Origin: Paracoccus sp. N5
GTDB taxonomy: Bacteria > Pseudomonadota > Alphaproteobacteria > Rhodobacterales > Rhodobacteraceae
Assembly: GCF_000371965.1 (NCBI RefSeq)
Contig: NZ_AQUO01000001.1
Span: 2,178,001-2,242,000 of the forward strand
Direction: 5' to 3'
DNA: 64,000 nucleotides
Below, in pieces: positions 1 through 10,123 of the stretch (position 1 is its first letter; each line of letters begins with the position of its first letter). The translations under genes were made by a program, and so were the position numbers. The notes beneath the pieces were generated by a model. That model was not told the DNA's origin, searched no databases, and saw only the letters and a list, made by a program, of their open reading frames with translations.

Positions 1-384
1 CGCGCCCATGGCGCGGGCGGCTTCGATCAGCCCGGCATCGACCTCGCGGATGGCGGTCTCGATCAGCCGGGCGATGAAGGGGGCGCTCGCGATGGTCAAG
101 GGCACGATGGCGGCGGTGGTGCCGATCGAGGTGCCGGCGATCAGCCGGGTGAAGGGGATGATCGCCACCACCAGGATGATGAAGGGCGTCGAGCGCGCCG
201 CGTTCACGATCAGCCCCAGCACGGTGTTCAGCCAGGGCGCCGAGAGCAGCTCGCCCCGGCGCGAGGTGGCCAGGAACACGCCCAGCGGCCCGCCGATCAG
301 CGTGCCGAGCAGCGTCGACATGGCGACCATGTAGAGGGTTTGCAGCGTGGCTTCCCACAGGATCGGGATCAGGTTAGCCGACAT
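1..384 (-). CDS. metI: D-methionine ABC transporter permease MetI (partial)
   Basis: This is the inner-membrane permease of the MetNIQ methionine importer. Only the first 128 codons are in the window and the gene runs off the left edge. The N-terminus begins MSANLIPILWEATLQTLYMV and is followed by hydrophobic membrane segments. The conserved cytoplasmic loop that contacts the ATPase (EAA-type, EVDAGLIEAARAMGA) is reached at the window edge. The start codon lies inside the 3' end of metN, an 11-base overlap, so translation is probably coupled. The binding protein metQ is not seen and would be expected further left. Identification is firm from family motifs and the metN neighbour. Confidence 0.93.
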   Translation of the reverse strand, partial: MSANLIPILWEATLQTLYMVAMSTLLGTLIGGPLGVFLATSRRGELLSAPWLNTVLGLIVNAARSTPFIILVVAIIPFTRLIAGTSIGTTAAIVPLTIASAPFIARLIETAIREVDAGLIEAARAMGA

Positions 385-1420
385 AGCCCAGCACCTCGGT
401 CAGAAGCCCGTGTTCCTCGAGGAAAGCCTGCGATTCGGCCAGCCGCGCCGCGGGCAGGCCGACGATCAGGCTGCCGAAGGGGCGGGCGCCGATTTCCTCG
501 ATGGCGCCGGCCAGGATGTTGACGCCGACGCCGCGTTCGGCGGTCAGCCGCGCCAGCATCGGGTCGGTGGCATGGGCGCCGATGAAGGTGATCTGCACCA
601 CCGCCTGCGCCTCGGGGCCCTGCGGCGCCTCCTGCATCTGGCCGGCGACGAATTGCGGCACCGCGACGCCGGTCACCCCGGTCAGGAACGAGCGCGTGGT
701 GGCATGGGCGGGTTTCGAGAACACGTCGTAGGTCTCGCCCGACTCGACGATGCGGCCGGCCTCGATCACCGCGACATGGCTGCAGATGTCGCGCACCACC
801 GCCATTTCATGGGTGATGAGCAGGATGGTCAGGCCGAGGTCGCGGTTGATCGCCTGCAAGAGTTCCAGCACTTGCCGCGTGGTGTCGGGGTCCAGGGCCG
901 AGGTCGCCTCGTCCGACAGAAGCACGCGCGGGCCGGTGGCGAGTGCCCGGGCGATGCCGACGCGCTGCTTCTGCCCGCCCGAGAGCTCGGCCGGATAGCG
1001 CCTGGCCTGGGCGGTCAGGCCGACGCGCTCGGTCAACTCGGCGGCGCGCGGGGCGATCTTTGCGGCATCGACCCCGGCGATCTCCAGCGGCAGGGCGATG
1101 TTTTCCGCTACGGTGCGGCTGGCGAGCAGGTTGAAATGCTGGAAGATCATCCCGACTTCGCGCCGGACGCGACGCAGCGCGGTGCCGGTGGCGGCGCCGA
1201 CGTCGTGGTCGTTGACGATGACCTTGCCCGAGCTGGGGCGTTCCAGCCCGTTCACCATGCGCAAGAGCGTGGACTTGCCGGCGCCCGAGCGGCCGATGAT
1301 GCCGGTGATCGCGCCCTGCGGCACGTCCAGCCAGATGTCGTGCAGCGCCACCACGTCGCTGCCGCCCTTTTGCGGATAGCGGCGCGTCACGCCCTGGAAT
1401 GAGATTGCCGGCTCTGCCAT
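374..1420 (-). CDS. metN: Methionine ABC transporter ATP-binding protein MetN
   Basis: This is the ATPase of the MetNIQ methionine importer, 348 residues. Walker A (GRSGAGKS) is at residues 43-50, the ABC signature LSGGQ at 146-150 and Walker B with catalytic Glu (VLLSDE) at 166-171. The C-terminal ~80 residues form the NIL/ACT-like domain that in MetN family members binds methionine and gives transinhibition. The start MAEPAISFQG was chosen because the family begins there; the frame stays open 32 codons further upstream without family-like sequence. It lies downstream of tpiA on the same strand with a hairpin between them, and overlaps metI. Confidence 0.95.
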   Translation of the reverse strand: MAEPAISFQGVTRRYPQKGGSDVVALHDIWLDVPQGAITGIIGRSGAGKSTLLRMVNGLERPSSGKVIVNDHDVGAATGTALRRVRREVGMIFQHFNLLASRTVAENIALPLEIAGVDAAKIAPRAAELTERVGLTAQARRYPAELSGGQKQRVGIARALATGPRVLLSDEATSALDPDTTRQVLELLQAINRDLGLTILLITHEMAVVRDICSHVAVIEAGRIVESGETYDVFSKPAHATTRSFLTGVTGVAVPQFVAGQMQEAPQGPEAQAVVQITFIGAHATDPMLARLTAERGVGVNILAGAIEEIGARPFGSLIVGLPAARLAESQAFLEEHGLLTEVLGYVG

Positions 1421-1506
1421 CTGCCCTTGTGCCTTGAATGTCAGCCGCAGACCTATGCCCGGCGGGCCGGGCTTGGCAAGGGGCAGGGCGGTCGCAAAAG
1501 GGCAAT

Positions 1507-1541
1507 GCCATTCCAAACCCGGCCCGGGTGGTGGGAATGGC
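1507..1541 (-). terminator. Nested hairpin between tpiA and metN
   Basis: An inverted repeat with 8-bp arms GCCATTCC/GGAATGGC (1507-1514 and 1534-1541) encloses a second one, ACCCG/CGGGT (1517-1521 and 1525-1529). Read on the minus strand it follows the tpiA stop by about 18 bases and is followed by ATTGCCCTTTT. It could terminate tpiA or attenuate read-through into metN. The T-run is interrupted, so intrinsic termination may be partial. Confidence 0.6.
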
Positions 1542-1558
1542 GTTCTTTTCCGGGGAAA

Positions 1559-2287
1559 TTACGCTGCGGAAAGCGCGGCGATGATCGGGCCGAAGTCGCT
1601 GGCCTTGAGGCTGGCGCCGCCGACCAGCGCGCCGTTCACATGCGGGATGGCAAAGATTTCCACCGCATTGCCCGGCTTGACCGAGCCGCCATAGAGCAGG
1701 GCGAAGTCGGCGCCGTCGGCGAAGCGCGCGGCCAGGCGGTCGCGCATCAGGGCGTGGACCTCGGCGATCTGGTCGTTCGTGGGCGTGCGGCCGGTGCCGA
1801 TGGCCCAGACCGGCTCATAGGCGATCACCGTATTCGCCGCCGTGGCGCAGTCGGGCACCGAGCCGGCCAACTGGGCCGAGATCACGTCCAGCGTCTGGCC
1901 CGCGTCGCGCTGCGCCTCGGTCTCGCCGACGCAGATCACCGCGACCAGGCCCGCCTCATGCGCGGCGACGGCTTTGGCGGCGACCTGGGCGTCGGTCTCG
2001 GCATGGTCGGTGCGGCGCTCGGAATGGCCGAGGATGACATGGCTCGCGCCCACGTCCTTCAGCTGCCGGGCGGCGATGTCGCCGGTATGGGCGCCCGAGG
2101 GCTTCGCGTGGCAGTCCTGGCCACCGGTGGCGATGCCCTTGGCAGCCACGGCCTGGATCAGCACCGCGGGCGGGCAGATCAGCACGTCGCAGCCCGCCGG
2201 TTGCGCCAGGATGGCGTCGATCTCGGCCAGCGCGGCCAGGGTTCCGTTCATCTTCCAATTGCCGGCGGCGAGTTTGCGCGGGGCCAT
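1559..2287 (-). CDS. tpiA: Triosephosphate isomerase
   Basis: Interconverts dihydroxyacetone phosphate and glyceraldehyde 3-phosphate in glycolysis and gluconeogenesis; a cytosolic TIM barrel of 242 residues, normal length. Catalytic residues are visible: Lys12 in NWKMNG, His88 in ILGHSERR and Glu158 in AYEPVWAIGTG. The phosphate-binding LLYGGSVKPGN motif is near residue 198. The start ATG gives the canonical MAPRKLAAGNWKMNG terminus. It stands alone between the Fe-S carrier gene and the metNI genes. Confidence 0.98.
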   Translation of the reverse strand: MAPRKLAAGNWKMNGTLAALAEIDAILAQPAGCDVLICPPAVLIQAVAAKGIATGGQDCHAKPSGAHTGDIAARQLKDVGASHVILGHSERRTDHAETDAQVAAKAVAAHEAGLVAVICVGETEAQRDAGQTLDVISAQLAGSVPDCATAANTVIAYEPVWAIGTGRTPTNDQIAEVHALMRDRLAARFADGADFALLYGGSVKPGNAVEIFAIPHVNGALVGGASLKASDFGPIIAALSAA

Positions 2288-2369
2288 CAGCCTCTCCCTT
2301 GTTGTGCTGTCAGGGGATTAGGCCGGCTGCCGGGACGGATCAAGGATGGGTGCGCTAACGCCCGGCAAG

Positions 2370-2750
2370 CTAGAGCTTTGGCGCGGCGCCCGCGGTATTG
2401 CCCGCGATGGCGAAGCTGACCGATTCGCCGCAGCCGCAGGCGTCGGTGACGTTCGGATTGCGGAACTTGAAGCCGGATTCCAGCATGCCGGATTCATAGT
2501 CGATCTCGGTCCCGAACAGATACATCTGCGCGGTGGGGGCGATCAGCACCCGCGCCGCGCCCTGTTCGACCACCTCGTCGCCGGGCGAGGCGGTCTCGGC
2601 CAGTTCCATGGTGTATTCCATGCCGGCGCAGCCGCCCTTCTTCAGGCCGATGCGCAGCCCGCTGGCGGATTTCGCGGCCATCAGCCGGGCGATCTGGCGC
2701 TCGGCCGCTTGGGTGATGGTGACGGGGCTTTTGCCGGGAATGGAAAACAT
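2370..2750 (-). CDS. A-type iron-sulfur carrier (HesB/IscA/SufA family)
   Basis: Small scaffold/carrier that delivers Fe-S clusters to target apoproteins, 126 residues. The three invariant cysteines of the family are present: Cys41 in KKGGCAGM and the C-terminal pair Cys105/Cys107 in ACGCGES. The family signature GGCAGMEYT is intact. No isc or suf operon surrounds it, so it is a stand-alone carrier; whether it acts as SufA, IscA or ErpA cannot be decided from sequence alone, hence no symbol. Confidence 0.93.
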   Translation of the reverse strand: MFSIPGKSPVTITQAAERQIARLMAAKSASGLRIGLKKGGCAGMEYTMELAETASPGDEVVEQGAARVLIAPTAQMYLFGTEIDYESGMLESGFKFRNPNVTDACGCGESVSFAIAGNTAGAAPKL

Positions 2751-2812
2751 CGAGGACTTCCTTGTTCGCTGCCCTTTATCTAGGGGCGTCGTGGCTGCCG
2801 CTCAAGGGGTGC

Positions 2813-2840
2813 TTGACTCTGGTCGCGGGGCGGCTATAAG
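2813..2840 (+). promoter_or_regulatory. Candidate sigma-70 promoter for rpsD
   Basis: TTGACT (2813-2818) and TATAAG (2835-2840) are separated by 16 bases, about 100 bases upstream of the rpsD start codon. The predicted leader is about 95 nt, long enough to hold autogenous control by S4, which is known in other bacteria, but no specific fold is claimed. Confidence 0.65.
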
Positions 2841-2940
2841 CGCCGCTTCATTGGTGTTGGTGGACCCCGCAAGGGGAACCCTGTCGGGCTTTATGCCAAA
2901 GGACAACGCCCTTCGACAATGTGAAAGAAGGAGATCAGCG

Positions 2941-3561
2941 ATGACCAAACGCACCGCTGCCAAGTACAAGATCGACCGCCGCATGGGCGAAAACATCTGG
3001 GGCCGCGCCAAGTCGCCGCTGAACCGCCGCGAATACGGCCCCGGCCAGCACGGCCAGCGCCGCAAGGGCAAGCTGTCGGACTTCGGCACCCAGCTGCGCG
3101 CCAAGCAGAAGCTGAAAGGCTATTACGGCGACCTGACCGAGAAGCAGTTCCGCCGCATCTATGCGGAAGCCGAGCGCGTCAAGGGCGACACCGGCGAGAA
3201 CCTGATCGGCCTGCTGGAGCGCCGCCTGGACGCCGTCGTCTATCGCGCCAAGTTCGTGCCGACCATCTTCGCCGCCCGCCAGTTCGTGAACCACGGCCAC
3301 GTGGAAGTGAACGGCAAGCGCGTGAACATCGCCTCGTATCGCGTCAAGGAAGGCGACGTGATCTCGATCCGCGAGCGGTCGCGCCAACTGGCTATCGTGC
3401 TGGAAGCCGTCGCCCTGACCGAGCGTGACGTGCCGGACTATCTGGAAGTGGACCACAACAAGATGACCGCGAGCTTCGTGCGTCAGCCGGCCCTAGGCGA
3501 CGTGCCCTATGCCGTGCAGATGGAGCCGAACCTGGTCGTCGAATTCTACGCCAAGAACTGA
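2941..3561 (+). CDS. rpsD: 30S ribosomal protein S4
   Basis: Primary 16S rRNA-binding protein that nucleates assembly of the 30S body, 206 residues. The N-terminus MTKRTAAKYKIDRRMGENIW and the S4 RNA-binding domain (about residues 95-160, ERRLDAVVYRAKF through the NHGHVEVNGKRVN loop) are typical. The start at 2941 is supported by AAGGAG seven bases upstream; the frame remains open further upstream but that part has no S4 similarity. It is monocistronic here, with its own promoter and a strong terminator, rather than in the alpha operon as in enterobacteria. Confidence 0.98.
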   Translation: MTKRTAAKYKIDRRMGENIWGRAKSPLNRREYGPGQHGQRRKGKLSDFGTQLRAKQKLKGYYGDLTEKQFRRIYAEAERVKGDTGENLIGLLERRLDAVVYRAKFVPTIFAARQFVNHGHVEVNGKRVNIASYRVKEGDVISIRERSRQLAIVLEAVALTERDVPDYLEVDHNKMTASFVRQPALGDVPYAVQMEPNLVVEFYAKN

Positions 3562-3586
3562 TCCTTTCGGGTCAGACGGGTTGCAG

Positions 3587-3618
3587 GGCCGTCCCTTCGG
3601 GGGCGGCCTTTTCCTTTT
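3587..3618 (+). terminator. Rho-independent terminator of rpsD
   Basis: Stem GGCCGTCCC/GGGGCGGCC closed by a stable TTCG tetraloop (3587-3608) and followed by TTTTCCTTTT. Confidence 0.9.
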
Positions 3619-3633
3619 GCGGCGCGGTCGCGT

Positions 3634-3657
3634 GGGTATTTGTGAAACAGTGAAGGC
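3634..3657 (+). repeat. Degenerate copy of a dispersed intergenic motif
   Basis: The sequence from GGGTATTTG to GAAGGC resembles one arm of the long hairpin at 16117-16179 and, in reverse orientation, segments at 45751-45780 and 55379-55404. It lies between the rpsD terminator and the next gene. Function unknown. Confidence 0.4.
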
Positions 3658-3767
3658 GAGGGCCGTGCCCCCGGGGCCACAACCGGGGCTGGTAACGATC
3701 CTGTGGATTGCGGCCCCGGCCCGGGGTCTGGAATGAGGGGCTGCGCGGACAGATCTTGGAGGATGCG

Positions 3768-4376
3768 ATGCGGCTTTTGGCGGTTTTGATGGCGGTGCTG
3801 CTGGCGCTGCCGGCGGCGGCGCAGGAGAAGCCTGCGGCCGAGGAGAAGCTCTGGACCTGCGAGACCTCGATCGCGGGCGAGAAGACCGCGATCAACTATG
3901 TCCGCGACGCCGAATTCCGCGAGAATGTCGGGCGGCTCGAGAAGAACTTCTCGGGCTGGGGGCGGATCTCCTGCCCGGGCTATGTCACCCTGCGCGAGAT
4001 CCTGCGTCGCAACCAGATGGGCGACGACGGCAGCTATTGCCTGCTGTGGGACAAGGCCGGGGACACCTACATCGGGGCGCAGAAGGGCGCGCGCAAGGGC
4101 AATGCGCTGTGCCGCAAGACCTTCTGCGAGCGGGTGAATTCGACCCGGCAGGCCACCTTCCGCAATGCCAATGCGCTGGCCGTCGCCGGTTATGACGCGG
4201 TGACGCAGCGGCCGGGGGCGACGATCCTGGCCGCGACCTCGGGCTCGATGGTCGGCACGCTGGAGGCGGCGGGGGCGGCGGCGATGGGCGTCGCGGCCTC
4301 GCCGGTGGCGGTGGGGTCGATGGTGATCGGCTCGGCCGCGGTGGGCGGCACCATGTGGTATTGCGCCGAGGAATAG
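3768..4376 (+). CDS. Secreted hypothetical protein
   Basis: A protein of 202 residues that I do not recognise. The first ~20 residues (MRLLAVLMAVLLALPAAAQE) are a clear signal peptide with an AAA-Q cleavage site, so the product is periplasmic or exported. The mature part contains several cysteines (WTCETS, ISCPGY, SYCLLW, ALCRKTFCE, WYCAEE), suggesting disulfides. The C-terminal ~45 residues are rich in Gly/Ala/Val/Met and could form membrane-spanning helices. The start at 3768 was preferred over an in-frame ATG at 3708 because it has a TTGGAGGA ribosome-binding site and begins the signal peptide. No functional partner is evident. Confidence 0.75.
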   Translation: MRLLAVLMAVLLALPAAAQEKPAAEEKLWTCETSIAGEKTAINYVRDAEFRENVGRLEKNFSGWGRISCPGYVTLREILRRNQMGDDGSYCLLWDKAGDTYIGAQKGARKGNALCRKTFCERVNSTRQATFRNANALAVAGYDAVTQRPGATILAATSGSMVGTLEAAGAAAMGVAASPVAVGSMVIGSAAVGGTMWYCAEE

Positions 4377-4443
4377 GCTTCGCGCGCAGCGGGGGTTCGG
4401 GGGGCCGTGCGCGCAGGCGTGCGGCCTTTTGCTTTTTCGGGGC

Positions 4444-4481
4444 TTGCGCCGGGTTTCGCAGGAATTTAGTTATGTAATAAC
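4444..4481 (+). promoter_or_regulatory. Promoter and Zur box of zinT
   Basis: A perfect palindrome GTTAT-GTA-ATAAC (4469-4481) matches the core of the Zur operator (GTTAT/ATAAC arms). It overlaps the -10 of a candidate promoter TTGCGC (4444-4449)-N17-TAGTTA (4467-4472) and ends 21 bases before the zinT start codon. Binding there would block RNA polymerase, so zinT should be repressed when zinc is sufficient. Confidence 0.8.
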
Positions 4482-4502
4482 GTAACCGAATGGAGCAGGA
4501 CG

Positions 4503-5159
4503 ATGCGAGCAATCGGATTGGGTGCGGCGGCCTTGGCGCTGCTGCTGGCGGCGGGGCCGGGCATGGCCGAGCAGGGCAAGGGGCACAGCCACCAGCATGG
4601 CCACAGCCATGGCGACCCGCAGCAGGCCCAGATCGCCAAAGGCTATTTCGAGGATGCACAGGTTGCCGACCGGCCGTTGTCGAACTGGGACGGCGACTGG
4701 CAGTCGGTCTATCCGCTGCTTCTGGATGGCACGCTCGACCCGGTGATGGCGCACAAGGCCAAGCATGGCGACAAGACCGCCGCCGAATACAAGGCCTATT
4801 ACGATACCGGCTATCGCAGCGATGTCGAGCGGATCGAGATCCATGGCGACACCGTCAGCTTCCATGCCGGCGACAAGGTCCTGACGGGGCGCTATGCCTC
4901 GGACGGGCACGAGATCCTGACCTATGCCAAGGGCAACCGGGGTGTGCGCTTCATCTTCAGGAAGGTTTCTGGCGATGCGGGCGCGCCGGGTTATTTCCAG
5001 TTCAGCGACCACAAGATCGCGCCGGCCAAGGCCGATCACTTTCACCTTTACATGGGCGACGACCGGGCGAAGCTGCTCGACGAGGTGACGAACTGGCCGA
5101 CCTATTACCCGGCCGCGCTGACGCCCGCGCAGGTCGCCCGGGACATGCAGGCGCATTGA
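4503..5159 (+). CDS. zinT: ZinT-family periplasmic zinc-binding protein
   Basis: Periplasmic zinc chaperone of the ZinT/YodA family, which in enterobacteria hands zinc to the ZnuABC importer; 218 residues. A signal peptide covers residues 1-22 (cut after GMA). It is followed by a His-rich segment with His28, 30, 32, 34 and 36, a common accessory metal-binding loop. The family core is clear: GDWQSVYPLLLDGTLDP, KTAAEYKAYYDTGY and DHFHLYMGDD; His170, His179 and His181 are the likely structural metal ligands. It is a single gene with its own Zur-type operator and no znu genes adjacent. Confidence 0.95.
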   Translation: MRAIGLGAAALALLLAAGPGMAEQGKGHSHQHGHSHGDPQQAQIAKGYFEDAQVADRPLSNWDGDWQSVYPLLLDGTLDPVMAHKAKHGDKTAAEYKAYYDTGYRSDVERIEIHGDTVSFHAGDKVLTGRYASDGHEILTYAKGNRGVRFIFRKVSGDAGAPGYFQFSDHKIAPAKADHFHLYMGDDRAKLLDEVTNWPTYYPAALTPAQVARDMQAH

Positions 5160-5168
5160 AGGAAAAGA

Positions 5169-5190
5169 CCCCGGTTTTCCGGGGCCTTTC
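5169..5190. terminator. Bidirectional terminator between zinT and acnA
   Basis: Stem CCCCGG/CCGGGG (5169-5174 and 5179-5184) with a TTTT loop. It is followed by CCTTTC on the plus strand and by TCTTTTCCTT on the minus strand, so it can serve both convergent genes. Confidence 0.8.
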
Positions 5191-5195
5191 GCGGC

Positions 5196-7976
<2,781 letters not shown>

Positions 7977-8226
7977 GACCCGGCTCCCTATTTTCTGAAA
8001 AAGGTGGCTAGATGGCGGTGCTTACTGACCATGTGCGCCTTTTCCCGGAGCGGTTCAAGAGGGGCAGGGCAGAATTGTATGCGACAGTATACCAATATGC
8101 CGGCCAAAGCGCCGGGGTTGTGGGATTTGCAACACGGTCACAGTGCCGGAACGGGGCGCTAACAAAGCATTGATTTGTCGTCCGTGCCCCGGCCGGGTTA
8201 GCTGACCCGCATCGGAAGGGCCGGGA

Positions 8227-9393
8227 ATGCACAGGACAATGCCGAAGACTCGCGACAGCAGGACAGGACCGGAGTCCGGGAAACCCCGCGCCCGGATGCG
8301 GGGCCTGGCGGGCGGGACGCGGATCCTGGCGCTGATGCTGGCGCTGGCGGCCGGGGTGCCGGCGCTGGCGCAGGATGGCGGCGGCATGGGCGGGGACATG
8401 GGCGGCGGCATGGGGATGGGCGCGGACCATGTCGGCGTCTCGACCCTGTCGGACCCGCCTTCGGAGCCGATGGGCACGGCGCCCGCCGCGCCGATGGACG
8501 CTCCGACCGATGCCGGTCCCGCGGGCGATTCCGGTCCCGAGACCGTCCCCGCCGAGCCCGAGGATGACGGCGTCATCGGCCTGATCCCGGCGCCCGAGGG
8601 CGAGCCGGGTCTGCCCGCCGACCTGCTGCCGCCGGTGCATCCCGTGGACCTGGCCGGTCCCGGCGTCGCCGCCTTCGCCGAGGTGCAGGCCCGCCGCATG
8701 CTGGGCCCGATCGACCATCCGCCGGTGGTGGTCGAGCTTTTCACCTCGCAGGGCTGCTCGTCCTGCCCGCCGGCGGACGAGATGCTGGGCGACCTCGCCG
8801 ACCGCGACGACGTGCTGGCGCTGTCCTGGCATGTCGATTACTGGGACTATCTCGGCTGGGCCGATGAATTCGCCCGGCCCGAATTCACCCGCCGCCAGCA
8901 GGCCTATGCGCATCAGTCGGGCGAGCGGGCGATCTATACCCCGCAGATGATCGTCGGCGGCAGCGACACGCTGATCGCGCTGCGCCCGGCCGAGCTGATG
9001 GGGCTGGTGCAGGGCCAGATGGCGCGCCCGCCCATGGTCATGGTCTCGTCGAGCCAGCAGGCGGAGGGCTATCGCATCGAGCTGACGCCGCGCGGCGCGA
9101 TCCGCGACCGGGTGGCGATCATCCTGGTACGCTATGCCCCGGCCCGCAAGGTCACGATCAAGGCCGGCGAGAACCGCGGCGTGGCGCTGAACTATCGCAA
9201 CGTGGTCCTCGCGGCCGAGCGCGTCGCCGAATGGGACGGCCGCGCGCCGCTGCGCATGACCGTGAAGCCCGATCCGCAAAGCGGCGACGCCTTCCCGACC
9301 GATACCCGCCATGCCATCCTGGCGCAGGAGCTGGGCGAGGGCGACCCGCTGGCCGCCAGCGGCCCGATCCTGGCCGCGATCCGGCTGGACTGA
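8227..9393 (+). CDS. DUF1223 thioredoxin-fold secreted protein
   Basis: A protein of 388 residues whose C-terminal ~220 residues match the DUF1223 family: VVELFTSQGCSSCPPADEML with a CxxC, then LSWHVDYWDYLGWADEFA and the YTPQMIVGG motif. The fold is thioredoxin-like; the biological role is unknown. The N-terminus has an extended basic region before a signal-like hydrophobic stretch (ILALMLALAAGVPALAQ), then a Gly/Met-rich segment (about residues 50-70) and a Pro/Ala/Glu-rich linker. The GGAAGGGCCGGGA sequence before 8227 favours that start; ATG at 8239 or 8296 is possible, and the last would give a conventional signal peptide. Confidence 0.85.
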   Translation: MHRTMPKTRDSRTGPESGKPRARMRGLAGGTRILALMLALAAGVPALAQDGGGMGGDMGGGMGMGADHVGVSTLSDPPSEPMGTAPAAPMDAPTDAGPAGDSGPETVPAEPEDDGVIGLIPAPEGEPGLPADLLPPVHPVDLAGPGVAAFAEVQARRMLGPIDHPPVVVELFTSQGCSSCPPADEMLGDLADRDDVLALSWHVDYWDYLGWADEFARPEFTRRQQAYAHQSGERAIYTPQMIVGGSDTLIALRPAELMGLVQGQMARPPMVMVSSSQQAEGYRIELTPRGAIRDRVAIILVRYAPARKVTIKAGENRGVALNYRNVVLAAERVAEWDGRAPLRMTVKPDPQSGDAFPTDTRHAILAQELGEGDPLAASGPILAAIRLD

Positions 9394-9447
9394 ACCCGCC
9401 ATCCGGGGCACAAGCGCGCATCCCGCCGATGAAAGGAACCTCTGCCC

Positions 9448-10065
9448 GTGTCCGATGCCCGCAAGTCCGACGCCCGCAAGATCAACCCCTGGCTCAAGGC
9501 CGCGCTGGAATTCGGGCCGCTGATCCTGTTCTTCCTGGTCTTCTCGCGCTTCCGCGACCATGTGGTCAGCTTCGGCGGGCGGGACTATTCCGGCTTCATC
9601 CTGGCGACGCTGGTCTTCATCCCGGTTCTGGTCGCCTCGACCCTGGCGCTGTGGCGGCTGACGGGCAAGCTGGCGCCGATGCAGCTGGCCACGCTGGTGC
9701 TGGTCGTGGTGTTCGGCGGGCTGTCGGTCTGGCTCAACGACCCGAAATTCTTCAAGATGAAACCGACGCTGATCTACCTGCTTTTCGCGGGTCTGCTGGG
9801 CATCAGCCTGGCGTTGGGCCGCAACTGGCTGCAGCTGGTCATGTCCGAGGCGCTGCCGATGCGCGCCGAGGGCTGGCGCATCCTGACCATCCGCATGGTG
9901 GCGCTGTTCCTGGGCCTGGCGCTGGCCAATGAACTGGTCTGGCGGCTGATGTCGGAGACCGCCTGGGTCAACTTCAAGACCTTCGGCCTGCCGGCGATCA
10001 TGGTGGCCTTCTTCGTGTTGAACGCCCGGCTTTTCGAACGCTACGCCCTGCCCAGGGATCAGTGA
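9448..10065 (+). CDS. yciB: Inner-membrane septation protein A family (YciB/IspZ)
   Basis: Polytopic inner-membrane protein of 205 residues, involved in cell envelope integrity and septation in other bacteria. Family hallmarks are the N-terminal ALEFGPLILFFLVF helix, KFFKMKPTLIYLLFAGLL and LANELVWRLMSETAWVNFKTFGLP. About five or six membrane segments are visible. The start is GTG with GAAAGGAA about ten bases upstream. It lies downstream of the DUF1223 gene in the same direction and could be co-transcribed with it. Confidence 0.93.
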   Translation: MSDARKSDARKINPWLKAALEFGPLILFFLVFSRFRDHVVSFGGRDYSGFILATLVFIPVLVASTLALWRLTGKLAPMQLATLVLVVVFGGLSVWLNDPKFFKMKPTLIYLLFAGLLGISLALGRNWLQLVMSEALPMRAEGWRILTIRMVALFLGLALANELVWRLMSETAWVNFKTFGLPAIMVAFFVLNARLFERYALPRDQ

Positions 10066-10123
10066 CGCCTTGATCGGCCGGCGGCGGGGGCGTATCGGGG
10101 ATTCAGCCCCAAGGAGTCCGCGC

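Noticed and set aside
1421..1558. SAM or SAH riboswitch upstream of metN
   Set aside because: I could not match conserved riboswitch core sequences; only nested hairpins are visible.
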